A stretch of 64,000 nt of DNA from Streptococcus mitis (GTDB lineage: Bacteria > Bacillota > Bacilli > Lactobacillales > Streptococcaceae), in contig NZ_LBMT01000001.1 of assembly GCF_002005545.1 (NCBI RefSeq), positions 1,324,301 to 1,388,300 of the forward strand. Direction: 5' to 3'. Below the pieces are notes generated by a model that was not told where the DNA came from, made no database searches, and saw only the letters and a list, made by a program, of their open reading frames with translations. This document shows, piece by piece, positions 1 through 7,634 of the stretch. Numbering within the stretch: position 1 is the stretch's first letter; every line of letters begins with the position of its first letter. Made by a program: the position numbers and the translations under genes.

Positions 1-1
1 C

Positions 2-667
2 CATTTTTTCAAAGATAATGGTAAATGGGTGCAAGAACTTCCAAAAGGATTTGAAAAGGGGCACTATAGTAAAACTATTTTCCTAGATCCAGGGCATGGT
101 GGACGTGATTCGGGTGCTTACTATTATGGAATAGCTGAAAAAGATTTGAATCTACAGGTCTCTCGTAAATTACGGAAACGTTTAGAAGAACTTGGCTATA
201 CAGTTCTAACATCTCGTGATAGTGATGTGGATGTTGACTTTGTGACAGAGCGATCTCGTATGGTAAATAAAACGAATGCAGACTTCTTTATTAGCATTCA
301 TTTTAACGCTACTGGAAATGACACAACACTGAATCTGGGAATACAGACTTATTCTTATAAGGAAGAAGCGGGTTACCCGAGCAAGATTAATCAATACTGG
401 CATAATAATCCAGACCGTATAAGTGAAAGTAATCGTTTGGCTGCTGACCTTCACTCCTCTCTCTTGACCGAGACAGGTGCTAGAGATGCTGGGCTTCTGC
501 AAGCCACCTTTGCTGTTCTTCGTGAGACTGCGAAACCTGCTGTGTTATTGGAGTTGGGTTATATGGATAATCCAGAAGAAAACCAACGAATCCGTAGTGA
601 TCAATACCAAGATAAGTTAATTGAAGGCATTATTAAAGGAATTCAAAAATATTACGCTGGAAATTAA
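2..667 (+). CDS. N-acetylmuramoyl-L-alanine amidase, Amidase_3 domain (5' end outside window)
   Basis: Cell-wall hydrolase that cuts the bond between N-acetylmuramic acid and the L-alanine of the stem peptide. The visible part is essentially one zinc-dependent Amidase_3 catalytic domain: FLDPGHGG gives the first zinc-ligand histidine, SIHFNA a second, and LLELGYMDN near the C terminus carries the catalytic glutamate. The reading frame is open to base 2 with no stop, so the GTG at 29 is very unlikely to be the true start; the missing part probably holds the signal peptide and a wall-binding region. The gene ends with a clear hairpin terminator. Family assignment is secure; physiological role (cell separation, autolysis) is inferred. 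Confidence 0.88.
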   Translation, partial: HFFKDNGKWVQELPKGFEKGHYSKTIFLDPGHGGRDSGAYYYGIAEKDLNLQVSRKLRKRLEELGYTVLTSRDSDVDVDFVTERSRMVNKTNADFFISIHFNATGNDTTLNLGIQTYSYKEEAGYPSKINQYWHNNPDRISESNRLAADLHSSLLTETGARDAGLLQATFAVLRETAKPAVLLELGYMDNPEENQRIRSDQYQDKLIEGIIKGIQKYYAGN

Positions 668-678
668 GAAACTAGATC

Positions 679-717
679 AAACTAAGCTTTGGAGATTTTC
701 CTAGGCTTAGTTTTTTT
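679..717 (+). terminator. Rho-independent terminator after the amidase gene
   Basis: AACTAAGC (680-687) pairs with GCTTAGTT (705-712), followed by a run of seven T. Confidence 0.85.
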
Positions 718-760
718 CATTTGTAATGCTATTCATAACATTAAATTTTCTGAAAATTTA

Positions 761-789
761 TTAAAAAATGAGTGAAAACGTGGTATAAT
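761..789 (+). promoter_or_regulatory. Promoter of the truncated efeO-like gene, extended -10
   Basis: TGgTATAAT (781-789) is a consensus extended -10; the -35 (TTAAAA, 761-766) is weak at 17-bp spacing. The RBS AGGAGT lies just before the ATG at 836. The promoter looks intact although the gene it drives is shortened. Confidence 0.65.
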
Positions 790-835
790 GAGACGTAAAA
801 TTAATTCAGGTTTCCTGAACCGATAGGAGTAAACA

Positions 836-1297
836 ATGAAAAAACTAGGTTTTGTCCTTTTATCTTCAGTCTTGCTATTGACAGCTTGTGCTGTTAGGTT
901 TGAAAAATCAGCAGATACAACCGATTCGTCTAAGGTGACAGCCTTGTCTGAAGACAAGCAGAAAATGCTTGATAAGGCCACTGCGGAATATAAGACTTTT
1001 GTGCAAGAGCAAATCGATAAACTTTTGACAGATACGGAAGGCTTTGTCAAACTTTTGAAAGAAGGTAAGTTAGAAGAAGCTAAGAAGGTTTATCCACTGA
1101 TTCGTATGTCCTATGAGCGTTCAGAACCAATCGCTGAGAGTTTTGGTGAGTCAGATGTCAAGATTTACTTCCGTTTGGCAGACTATATGGACGAAAACAA
1201 GGCAGAGGAAGGTTGGTCAGGTTTCCATCGTATCGAGCGTATCCTTTGGGAAGACAATACCACTAAAGGAACTGAAAATCTAGATAAGGAAGAGTAA
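836..1297 (+). pseudogene. Truncated EfeO/EfeM-type imelysin (M75) lipoprotein
   Basis: A 153-residue lipoprotein. Residues 1-18 form a type II signal peptide ending in LLLTAC, with Cys18 as lipidation site. Residues 40-140 match the N-terminal half of the EfeO/EfeM family (periplasmic or surface component of the EfeUOB ferrous iron/heme-related uptake system), including the WSGFHRIERILWE core with the conserved H-x-x-E. Family members are usually about 280 residues; this one stops 17 residues after that core (ENLDKEE) and runs straight into a terminator. The partners efeU and efeB are absent. I read it as the remnant of a deleted efe locus; a short functional variant is possible. Confidence 0.7.
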
Positions 1298-1310
1298 ATC
1301 TGCTCTAATA

Positions 1311-1367
1311 AAAAAACTTTGTTCTCTAGAAACCATCGTGTGGCTAGCTAGAGTGCAAAGTTTTTTT
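1311..1367 (+). terminator. Long hairpin terminator after the truncated efeO
   Basis: AAAAAACTTTG (1311-1321) pairs with CAAAG plus T-run (1356-1367), with an inner CTCTAG/CTAGAG stem. It probably is the original terminator of the efe locus, brought close by the deletion. Confidence 0.8.
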
Positions 1368-1404
1368 GAGTTTGGAACATGAAAACAGCAGTTCATTTCA
1401 AGAA

Positions 1405-1435
1405 ACAAAAAAAAGAACAGCCGAAGCTGTCTTTT
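1405..1435 (-). terminator. Terminator of rpmE2
   Basis: On the minus strand ACAGC-ttcg-GCTGT is followed by a T-rich tract (A-run 1405-1414 on the plus strand). Confidence 0.75.
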
Positions 1436-1440
1436 TATCA

Positions 1441-1683
1441 TTATTTGAGACCGTATTTTTTGTTGAAACGATCCACGCGTCCATCTGCTTGAGTGAACTT
1501 TTGACGTCCAGTGTAGAATGGGTGTGAGTCTGATGAAATTTCCACACGGATCAATGGGTAAGTTTCGCCTTCGAACTCAACAGTTTCGTTAGAGCGTTTT
1601 GTTGAACCGCTAAGGAATTGGTAACCAGTAGTTGTGTCCATGAAGACAACTGGGCGATATTCTGGATGGATATCTTTTTTCAT
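1441..1683 (-). CDS. rpmE2: 50S ribosomal protein L31 type B
   Basis: Ribosomal protein L31 of the zinc-independent (type B) form, 80 residues from the ATG at 1683, which has a good RBS (AAAGGAAAT). An upstream in-frame ATG at 1707 would add MAERKYCK, which is not part of the family, so 1683 is chosen. The protein starts [14 protein letters not shown] and lacks the CxxC pair of zinc-binding type A L31, which defines type B. It is monocistronic, with its own terminator, and divergent from nothing; it lies downstream of the phosphodiesterase gene on the same strand. Confidence 0.93.
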
Positions 1684-1778
1684 TTTGCAATATTTCCTTT
1701 CTGCCATGGTCTCTTTGCGAGCCATAGATTGTTACCATACTAGTCTATCAGATTCTGAAAAGTTTGGCAAGTATTTTA

Positions 1779-2714
1779 TCAGTTTTTAAGCAAGTTTTTT
1801 AACTTTTGGTAGATGATTTCGTTTTCTTCTAGGCTATAGGAATTGGCACCACTTGCTAGAGGGTGGCCTCCACCATCATGTTCCTTGGCAATTTCATTGA
1901 TAGGATGGATTTTACTGCGTAAGCGAACACGGTAGTGACCATCAGCCTGTTCGACAAAAATTCCCCAAAGACTAACACTGTCAATGCGTCCAGGTGCACC
2001 CACAATAGCTGCAGTTTCAGCATCGCTAACATTGAATTGTTTCAAGATTTCTTGACTCAGGATAACGCGAGCGGCACCATTCTCATCCACTTCCAGATGG
2101 TCGTAGATGTAGCCTTGAAGTTTAGCAATTTTGTAGCTCATAGTGTCCATTTTGCGAGTAAGAGCCGAAAAATCAAAGTTCTGTTCTCTCAGAGAGGCAG
2201 CCAGGCGGAGGGTGCGTGCAGTGGTAGAAGGGTAGAGGAAACGACCTGTATCACCAACAATTCCTGCAAAAAGTAGCTCAGCAGCTCGATCTGACAAGGC
2301 CAGTTGGGTTGTTTGGGCAAATAGGGTAATCATCTCGCTAGCACTACTTGAACTAGTATCGACCCAAGACATGTCACCGTATACATCATCATTTGGATGG
2401 TGGTCAATCTTAATGAGAAAATCACCTTGACTATAGCGCTTATCATCGATTCGAGCAGTATTCGCCGTATCACAGACGATGACAAGGGCTCCTTGGTAGA
2501 CACTATCTTCAACGAGATCCATTTCCGCCATCCAGGTCAAAGTTGGTTCATTAAAACCAACGGCTTTGATGGTTTTTTCTGGGAAATGATGTTTGAGAAG
2601 AGTTTTCAATCCCACCTGACTGCCCAAGGCATCAGGGTCTGGTTTCATATGACGGTGAATGATAATCGTATCGTATTCTTTGATTTTTTTTAAAATTTGA
2701 TGGCAAATGTCCAT
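1779..2714 (-). CDS. pde2: DHH-DHHA1 phosphodiesterase (Pde2-type, pApA hydrolase)
   Basis: Cytoplasmic 311-residue DHH subfamily 1 phosphodiesterase. In pneumococci the orthologue Pde2 degrades pApA to AMP in c-di-AMP turnover. Motifs in order: HRHMKPDPDALGSQ (metal-binding D-x-D), CDTANTARID, the signature KIDHHPNDD, and in the C-terminal DHHA1 domain GGGHPLASGA. The start ATG at 2714 has GAGG eight bases upstream; a TTG at 2726 is in frame but lacks RBS. The length equals that of the known Pde2. It is divergently transcribed from the flavodoxin gene, sharing a 103-bp intergenic region. Confidence 0.88.
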   Translation of the reverse strand: MDICHQILKKIKEYDTIIIHRHMKPDPDALGSQVGLKTLLKHHFPEKTIKAVGFNEPTLTWMAEMDLVEDSVYQGALVIVCDTANTARIDDKRYSQGDFLIKIDHHPNDDVYGDMSWVDTSSSSASEMITLFAQTTQLALSDRAAELLFAGIVGDTGRFLYPSTTARTLRLAASLREQNFDFSALTRKMDTMSYKIAKLQGYIYDHLEVDENGAARVILSQEILKQFNVSDAETAAIVGAPGRIDSVSLWGIFVEQADGHYRVRLRSKIHPINEIAKEHDGGGHPLASGANSYSLEENEIIYQKLKNLLKN

Positions 2715-2761
2715 AAATAACCTCAATTCTTTCTCATTTCATTGTAGCACAAGAATTTTTA

Positions 2762-2790
2762 TTTTTAAAATGAAAAAGATGTGATATAAT
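2762..2790 (+). promoter_or_regulatory. Promoter of flavodoxin gene
   Basis: TATAAT at 2785-2790 preceded by TGTGA; the -35 (TTTTTA, 2762-2767) is poor. The RBS GAGGAGG precedes ATG 2818. Confidence 0.6.
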
Positions 2791-2817
2791 GGAGAAAGAT
2801 AAATTGAGGAGGACGAT

Positions 2818-3261
2818 ATGGCATTAGCAAAAATTGTATTTGCCAGTATGACCGGTAATACCGAAGAAATTGCAGATATTGTAGCAGATAAATTACGTGA
2901 CTTGGGCTTGGATGTCGATGTTGATGAATGTACAACTGTTGACGCTTCAGACTTCTTGGAAGCAGACATCGCTATCGTTGCGACCTATACTTATGGTGAT
3001 GGTGAATTGCCAGATGAGATGATGGACTTCTACGAAGACCTAGCTGACCTCAACTTGAATGGCAAAATCTACGGAGTGGTTGGCTCAGGAGATACCTTCT
3101 ACGATGAGTTCTGTAAGGCTGTTGATGACTTTGACCGTGTTTTTGTGTCAACAGGAGCAGAAAAAGGTTCAGAATGTGTCAAAGTTGACCTTTCTGCCGA
3201 GGAAGAAGATATTGAACGCTTAGAACAATTCGCAGAAGAATTGGCTGCTAAAGTAGGATAA
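2818..3261 (+). CDS. fld: Flavodoxin
   Basis: Small FMN-binding electron carrier of 147 residues. The FMN phosphate-binding loop is SMTGNTEE at residues 10-17 and the isoalloxazine loops are YTYGDGELPD and GSGDTFYDEFC. The protein is highly acidic and lacks signal peptide, as expected for a cytosolic flavodoxin. It is a single-gene unit with its own promoter, strong RBS and terminator. Redox partners are not identifiable from the neighbourhood. Confidence 0.93.
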   Translation: MALAKIVFASMTGNTEEIADIVADKLRDLGLDVDVDECTTVDASDFLEADIAIVATYTYGDGELPDEMMDFYEDLADLNLNGKIYGVVGSGDTFYDEFCKAVDDFDRVFVSTGAEKGSECVKVDLSAEEEDIERLEQFAEELAAKVG

Positions 3262-3269
3262 GTATAAAA

Positions 3270-3302
3270 CTGCGCTGATGTAATCAATCAGTGCATTTTT
3301 TC
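3270..3302 (+). terminator. Terminator after flavodoxin
   Basis: TGCGCTGAT (3271-3279) pairs with ATCAGTGCA (3287-3295) with one wobble, followed by T-run. Confidence 0.8.
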
Positions 3303-3377
3303 TTATCGTGAGTTGGGATTTTACTAGCCTATTTGGTGGCTTTTTGATACAATAATTCAAATAAAGGAGGAGACTGT

Positions 3378-3644
3378 ATGGATTTAGATATTATTCGTCA
3401 AGAAATTGATCAAATCGACGACCAAATTGTTAAACTGTTAGAAGAGCGAATGCACTTAGTTGAAGGGGTTGTGGCTTATAAGAAAGCTTCGGGTAAACCG
3501 ATTTTAGATACTAAGAGAGAAGCGGTTATTTTTGAAAAGGTTAGAAGTCGTGTAGGAGATAAGCGCTATCAGGAAACTATTGTCGCGACTTTTTCGGACA
3601 TACTCAAACGTTCGCGTGATTATCAGGATCAAAATATCAAATGA
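3378..3644 (+). CDS. aroQ: Chorismate mutase, AroQ type
   Basis: Converts chorismate to prephenate for phenylalanine and tyrosine synthesis. An all-helical 88-residue protein that starts MDLDIIRQEIDQIDDQIVKLLEERM, the typical helix 1 of the AroQ class; Arg, Lys (KKASGKPI) and Glu residues of the active-site helix bundle are present. It is a stand-alone domain, not fused to prephenate dehydratase. RBS AAAGGAGG is close to ideal. The stop overlaps the start of the first crcB gene (ATGA), so the three genes form one operon. Confidence 0.88.
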   Translation: MDLDIIRQEIDQIDDQIVKLLEERMHLVEGVVAYKKASGKPILDTKREAVIFEKVRSRVGDKRYQETIVATFSDILKRSRDYQDQNIK

Positions 3645-4015
3645 AAAAAGAACAATTTTATCCGCTAGGGATTTTTCTAGCTGCTATGTTGGGTGGATTG
3701 GTTCGCTACCTAGTTTCCACTTGCTTACCAGCCAGTCCTGACTTTCCTTGGGGCACTCTCTTTGTCAACTATCTGGGAATTTTCTGCCTGGTTTATCTTG
3801 TTAAGGGATATCTGGTCTATAAAGGAACCAGTAAAGGCGTTATTTTAGCACTGGGGACGGGGTTTTGCGGAGGTTTAACAACCTTTTCTAGTCTCATGCT
3901 TGATGCTGTGAAACTGCTTGATACAGGGCGTTATCTTAGTTTAGTCCTGTATTTGCTTTTGAGCAACGGTGGAGGACTGCTTTTAGCTTACTATTTAGGG
4001 AGGAAGAAATGGTAA
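3641..4015 (+). CDS. crcB: Fluoride channel subunit, CrcB/Fluc family (first of two)
   Basis: Membrane protein of 124 residues with four predicted transmembrane helices that exports fluoride as a dual-topology channel. The signature GTGFCGGLTTFSSLMLD lies at about residues 68-84. The start overlaps the chorismate mutase stop by four bases and the end overlaps the next crcB by seven bases. Paired crcB genes in Gram-positives usually encode the two halves of a heterodimer with opposite orientation, which is the likely arrangement here. I saw no recognisable fluoride riboswitch upstream of the operon. Confidence 0.9.
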   Translation: MKKEQFYPLGIFLAAMLGGLVRYLVSTCLPASPDFPWGTLFVNYLGIFCLVYLVKGYLVYKGTSKGVILALGTGFCGGLTTFSSLMLDAVKLLDTGRYLSLVLYLLLSNGGGLLLAYYLGRKKW

Positions 4016-4338
4016 TCGTCTATCTTGCAATTGCTTGTGGTTTCGGAGCTTTAGTGCGCTATTTCTTTTCCCGCTATAATCAAGCATTTAAATTGCCCCT
4101 TGGAACGCTCATAGCCAATCTTTTGGGTTGTTTTTTGATTGGATTATTCTACAATCATGTGGAGTCTAAGGAAGTCTATGCTATTTTGGCAACTGGATTT
4201 TGTGGAGGTTTGACAACTTTTTCGACCTTGAATGACGAACTCCAAAGATTGCTAAGTGATAAGAAGGTCTTTTATTCTTACCTGACTTTGACCTACTTAG
4301 GTGGTTTAGTTGCAATTTTTTTAGGAATTCTGTTATAA
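4009..4338 (+). CDS. crcB: Fluoride channel subunit, CrcB/Fluc family (second of two)
   Basis: Second Fluc half, 109 residues, four predicted transmembrane helices, with the family motif ATGFCGGLTTFSTL. Its N terminus overlaps the first crcB. It differs clearly from its neighbour in sequence, which fits a heterodimeric channel. The 3' part of the gene contains the predicted promoter for rplS. Confidence 0.9.
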   Translation: MVIVYLAIACGFGALVRYFFSRYNQAFKLPLGTLIANLLGCFLIGLFYNHVESKEVYAILATGFCGGLTTFSTLNDELQRLLSDKKVFYSYLTLTYLGGLVAIFLGILL

Positions 4339-4339
4339 A
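4310..4339 (+). promoter_or_regulatory. Predicted promoter of rplS inside the end of crcB
   Basis: TTGCAA (4310-4315), 18-bp spacer, and TGtTATAAA (4331-4339). It would start transcription near 4346 and give a leader of about 110 nt. Confidence 0.55.
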
Positions 4340-4345
4340 TTTCTT

Positions 4346-4456
4346 TACTTTTTTATGGAAATTTGGTAAACTGTATCTTGTGTGTAATGGACGCACAAAA
4401 ATACAGTTTATCCGCTGAGGAAGATTCCTCAAGATTGACAAAGATAGGAGAATAAA
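4346..4456 (+). promoter_or_regulatory. Structured 5' leader of rplS (L19 leader candidate)
   Basis: The untranslated leader can form a nested structure: AAACTGTAT (4368-4376) with ATACAGTTT (4401-4409), enclosing a 7-bp stem (4379-4385 with 4391-4397), followed by GAGG-aagatt-CCTC (4417-4430). This resembles the L19 leader family known in Firmicutes, where excess L19 is thought to control its own synthesis. The family match is from memory. Confidence 0.6.
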
Positions 4457-4804
4457 ATGAATCCATTAATCCAAAGCTTGACTGAAGGTCAACTTCGTAC
4501 AGATATCCCATCATTCCGTCCTGGTGACACTGTTCGTGTACACGCGAAAGTTGTCGAAGGTAACCGTGAACGTATCCAGATTTTTGAAGGTGTTGTTATC
4601 GCACGTAAAGGTGCTGGCATCTCAGAAAACTACACAGTTCGTAAAATCTCTAACGGTGTAGGTGTTGAGCGTATCTTCCCAATCCACACTCCACGTGTTG
4701 AAAAAATCGAAGTTGTTCGTTACGGTAAAGTACGTCGTGCGAAATTGTACTACTTGCGTGCTCTTCAAGGTAAGGCAGCTCGTATCAAAGAAATCCGTCG
4801 TTAA
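4457..4804 (+). CDS. rplS: 50S ribosomal protein L19
   Basis: Ribosomal protein L19 at the interface of the 30S and 50S subunits, 115 residues, standard length. It begins [20 protein letters not shown] and carries the signature [20 protein letters not shown], and ends in the usual basic tail. RBS ATAGGAG. It is a single gene with a structured leader and a strong terminator, directly followed by tRNA-Arg. Confidence 0.97.
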
Positions 4805-4811
4805 TTCGACT

Positions 4812-4841
4812 AAAAAACTCTGCTTTTCAGCAGAGTTTTTA
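4812..4841 (+). terminator. Terminator of rplS
   Basis: ACTCTGC-ttttca-GCAGAGT hairpin preceded by A-run and followed by five T. Confidence 0.9.
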
Positions 4842-4845
4842 TCTA

Positions 4846-4917
4846 GCTCCCTTAGTTCAATGGATATAACAACTCCCTCCTAAGGAGTAGTTGCAGGTTC
4901 GATTCCTGCAGGGGGCA
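4846..4917 (+). tRNA. tRNA-Arg (anticodon CCT)
   Basis: Acceptor stem GCTCCCT (4846-4852) with AGGGGGC (4910-4916), anticodon stem ACTCC/GGAGT with loop CTCCTAA, giving anticodon CCT for AGG codons; T-arm GCAGG-TTCGATT-CCTGC. Discriminator A at 4917; CCA is not encoded. It lies just downstream of the rplS terminator and may have its own promoter or depend on readthrough. Confidence 0.95.
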
Positions 4918-4931
4918 TTAATTAGATATCA

Positions 4932-4955
4932 AAAACCGCTCAGCTGAGCGGTTTT
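4932..4955. terminator. Bidirectional terminator between tRNA-Arg and the HAD gene
   Basis: Perfect palindrome AACCGCTCAG/CTGAGCGGTT flanked by A and T tracts, so it can serve both convergent units. Confidence 0.88.
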
Positions 4956-4971
4956 CGTCTATTTCTTCCTT

Positions 4972-5778
4972 TTACAGTACCCATGTACGGATAGCATGGG
5001 CAACGCCAGATTCATCATTAGATTTAGTGATGTATTTGGCGATTTTTTTGATTTCTGGATTTCCGTTTTCCATGACTACAGGGTAGCCAACGACTTCCAG
5101 CATGGCGCGGTCATTTTCTTCGTCACCGATAGCCATTGTTTCATCTTTGGTCAATCCGAGTTTTTCAGCTAGGTGAGTGATGGCTGAACCTTTGTCCACA
5201 TTCTTTTTAAGGAGTTCGAGGTAGAAAGGAGCAGATTTGTTGATGGAGTAGCGCTCATAAAATTCGGCTGGTATCTTTTCAATCGCAGCATCGAGAATCT
5301 CAGGTTCATCGATAAACATACATTTGACGATTTCCTTGTCAGCCATTTCTTCAGGAGTACGATAGAAGATGGGCATGCTGACGAGGGTTGATTCGTGCAC
5401 AGTGTATTTTCCGATATTGCGATTGGCTGTGTAGATGCCGTCCTTAGTAATAGCGTGCATGTGGACACCGAGCTTACGACTGAGAAATTCCATATCCAGA
5501 TAATCCTCATAGGTCAAGGATTCGCTGATAATCTCATGTCCTGTAGCAGTTTCTTGGACAAGGGCACCATTGAAGGTCACAACATAGTCACCCTCGTCTC
5601 TCAACTGCAAGTCGTCCAGAAGTTTGGCAACACCTGCGATAGGGCGGCCAGTTGCAATGACGACTTTGACACCAGCTTCTTTTGCATCTTGAATGGCAGA
5701 AAAGACTTCAGGAGTAATCTCCTTTTGGCTATTGACTAGGGTTCCGTCAATATCGACGGCGATTAGTTTAATACTCAT
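4972..5778 (-). CDS. HAD superfamily sugar-phosphate phosphatase, Cof subfamily
   Basis: A 268-residue Cof-type HAD hydrolase, cytoplasmic. Motif I is DIDGT at residues 9-13 (nucleophile Asp9, general acid Asp11), motif II ATGRP, and motif IV AIGDEENDRAML binds magnesium. The cap domain between about 85 and 190 decides substrate choice, which cannot be read from the sequence; relatives act on sugar phosphates or pyridoxal phosphate. It lies 12 bp downstream of the HD-domain gene on the same strand, so the two probably form an operon. RBS GAGGAAAT. Confidence 0.85.
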   Translation of the reverse strand: MSIKLIAVDIDGTLVNSQKEITPEVFSAIQDAKEAGVKVVIATGRPIAGVAKLLDDLQLRDEGDYVVTFNGALVQETATGHEIISESLTYEDYLDMEFLSRKLGVHMHAITKDGIYTANRNIGKYTVHESTLVSMPIFYRTPEEMADKEIVKCMFIDEPEILDAAIEKIPAEFYERYSINKSAPFYLELLKKNVDKGSAITHLAEKLGLTKDETMAIGDEENDRAMLEVVGYPVVMENGNPEIKKIAKYITKSNDESGVAHAIRTWVL

Positions 5779-5790
5779 AAATTTCCTCTT

Positions 5791-7095
5791 CTAGTTTTTA
5801 TTTGGGGTAAAATGGTCGTTCTCAATCAAGTGTAAAAATTGCTGGGTGATACTTGCGAAGATGCTGTTTTGGTCCAACATTTCTTTTGGAAAATAGAAAC
5901 GATTATCTCCGTGGCGACTGCCAGCAAGGGATTGGACGATAGGAGAAAGGCTAGAGAGTTCCGCCAGTTGACCATTTTTTTGTAGAATCTCAATCTGTGT
6001 TCGTGGATTCTCAGATTCGGGACGATAGATATCATAAGGGAGGTCAAAATTCTTATGAATGGCAGTGTAGTAGTCGGGATCAAAGCCGATATCCTCAACC
6101 AATTTTCTCATGCTAGCGAGTTGGTCTTGGTCTTCTTGTGAAAAGGTAATGGATTTAAAGACCTTGCGGTTGACAAAGCGTTGCGATAAGTCAGCAAGAA
6201 TCTTGTCAGGACTGGTCATCCAGAGTTGGAAATAGGTATTCATCACACCATCATCCAGAGCCAGATAGTCAGACAAGGTCACATTTTTTTCAAAGAAAGG
6301 CAGGAGATGTGGGGAAGTTCGTGCAAAGAAGTCTTTATCCTCAGGGTAGAGTTCCTTGGCGCGCTTGAGGAGATTCTGTAGGAGAACTTCCATGGCGCGT
6401 GTTGCAGGATGAAAATAAACCTGCATGTACATCTGGTAGCGACTGAGGACATAGTCTTCGATGGCATGCATGCCATTGCGCTGAAAGGCGATACCATTTG
6501 CGACAGGGCGAATGACTCGGAGGATGCGAGTCAGGTCAAATTCTCCATAAGATGCTCCTGTAAAATAGGAGTCGCGCAAGAGATAGTCCATGCGGTCTGC
6601 ATCAATCTGACTAGAAATGAGTTGCACGACCTGCTTGTTAGGATAGGTATGGTCGATGACACTGGCTACCTTTTCTGGAAAATCTGGCGCCACTTGTAGA
6701 AGAACTTGGTGAATCTCCGTTTCAGGACTTTGGATAATCTCCTGAGTAATGGCTTCGTGGTCTGTATCAAAGAGATGTTCAAAAGTATGGGAGTAGGCAC
6801 CATGTCCAAGATCATGTAGGAGAGCAGCGGTCATGGTCAAGAGAGACTCGGCAGGATTCCATTCTTCAGGATATTTTTCTTCAAAAATCTCTGTGATGCG
6901 TCGTGCAATTTCATAGACTCCTAGACAGTGGGAGAAGCGGCTGTGCTCCCCGCCGTGGAAGGTATAACTGGAAGTTCCCAGTTGCTTGATCCGGCGCAAA
7001 CGCTGAAATTCTTTTGTATTAATCAAGTCATAGATGATTTGATTATCGACATGGATGTAGTTGTGAACTGGGTCACGGAATACTTTTTCGTTCAT
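5791..7095 (-). CDS. HD-domain phosphohydrolase (YwfO/dGTPase-like)
   Basis: A 434-residue HD-superfamily protein. The metal-binding motifs are visible: HGGEHSRFSHCLGVYEIARR (first His), LLHDLGHGAYSHTFEH (the HD pair), and IDADRMDYLLRDS (distal Asp). Relatives such as Bacillus YwfO and Enterococcus EF1143 hydrolyse dNTPs; the exact substrate here is inferred. The start ATG at 7095 fits the conserved N terminus MNEKVFRDPVHNYIHV. There is no Shine-Dalgarno, and a TATAAT ends only six bases upstream, so the mRNA is probably leaderless. Likely operon with the downstream Cof phosphatase. Confidence 0.85.
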   Translation of the reverse strand: MNEKVFRDPVHNYIHVDNQIIYDLINTKEFQRLRRIKQLGTSSYTFHGGEHSRFSHCLGVYEIARRITEIFEEKYPEEWNPAESLLTMTAALLHDLGHGAYSHTFEHLFDTDHEAITQEIIQSPETEIHQVLLQVAPDFPEKVASVIDHTYPNKQVVQLISSQIDADRMDYLLRDSYFTGASYGEFDLTRILRVIRPVANGIAFQRNGMHAIEDYVLSRYQMYMQVYFHPATRAMEVLLQNLLKRAKELYPEDKDFFARTSPHLLPFFEKNVTLSDYLALDDGVMNTYFQLWMTSPDKILADLSQRFVNRKVFKSITFSQEDQDQLASMRKLVEDIGFDPDYYTAIHKNFDLPYDIYRPESENPRTQIEILQKNGQLAELSSLSPIVQSLAGSRHGDNRFYFPKEMLDQNSIFASITQQFLHLIENDHFTPNKN

Positions 7096-7101
7096 ATGAC
7101 C

Positions 7102-7110
7102 ATTATAGCA
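7102..7110 (-). promoter_or_regulatory. Extended -10 promoter abutting the HD gene start (leaderless)
   Basis: On the minus strand TGcTATAAT is followed by only six bases (GGTCAT) before the ATG at 7095. Transcription would begin at or within a base or two of the start codon. Confidence 0.6.
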
Positions 7111-7166
7111 AAAAGCTAGAGTTTTTGGTAAAATAGTAGGACAAGAGACAAGAAAGAGGACTTGAT

Positions 7167-7544
7167 GTGAAGATTCGGATGCGAAATACGATTCAGTTTG
7201 ATGAGCAGTTGGAAGTGATTGACCAGCTTTATGACGTGGAAGTGCATGAAAAAGGAGATTATAGCTACCTGCTTTTCTATAATGAGGAAAAGGAAAAAGT
7301 AGTGATTAAATTTCATAGTCAAGAACTGGTGATGAGCCGTTTTTCCACTCCGAAGACCATTATGCGCTTTTTAAAGGATAGTGATAGTTTAGCCTATATT
7401 CCCACACCTATGGGCATGCAGGAGTTTATCATCCAAACGAACCGTTATGAAGTTGATGGACAAAAGATTCATTTAGATTATCAACTACAAAATCAAGAGG
7501 GGCAACCCTTTGCCCGCTATCAATTGGAAATTACTTGGGGTTAG
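7167..7544 (+). CDS. DUF1934 beta-barrel protein (YwiB-like)
   Basis: A 125-residue protein that I place in the DUF1934/YwiB family, small cytosolic calycin-like beta-barrels of unknown function that are widespread in Firmicutes. The pattern of alternating hydrophobic strands and the central segment FSTPKTIMRFLKDS with a PTPMGMQEF strand support this. The start is GTG at 7167 with AGAGGA six bases upstream; a TGgTAAAAT extended -10 lies at 7126-7134. No signal peptide or membrane helix. No functional inference beyond the family. Confidence 0.75.
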   Translation: MKIRMRNTIQFDEQLEVIDQLYDVEVHEKGDYSYLLFYNEEKEKVVIKFHSQELVMSRFSTPKTIMRFLKDSDSLAYIPTPMGMQEFIIQTNRYEVDGQKIHLDYQLQNQEGQPFARYQLEITWG

Positions 7545-7618
7545 TCACTTGTCTTTTTCAAATTTTGCTAGCTATCTTCTCGGATTGGCTTCCTAGTGTG
7601 GTAGATTAGGCTAATTTT

Positions 7619-7627
7619 TGGTATAAT
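7619..7627 (+). promoter_or_regulatory. Extended -10 promoter abutting ylxM (leaderless)
   Basis: TGgTATAAT ends at 7627 and the ylxM ATG begins at 7635, leaving seven bases. No ribosome binding site can fit. Confidence 0.65.
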
Positions 7628-7634
7628 AAAAGTT

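Noticed and set aside
4339..4456. Fluoride riboswitch or T-box before or after the crcB genes
   Set aside because: The structured leader lies after crcB and before rplS; no conserved fluoride or T-box sequence was seen upstream of aroQ-crcB.
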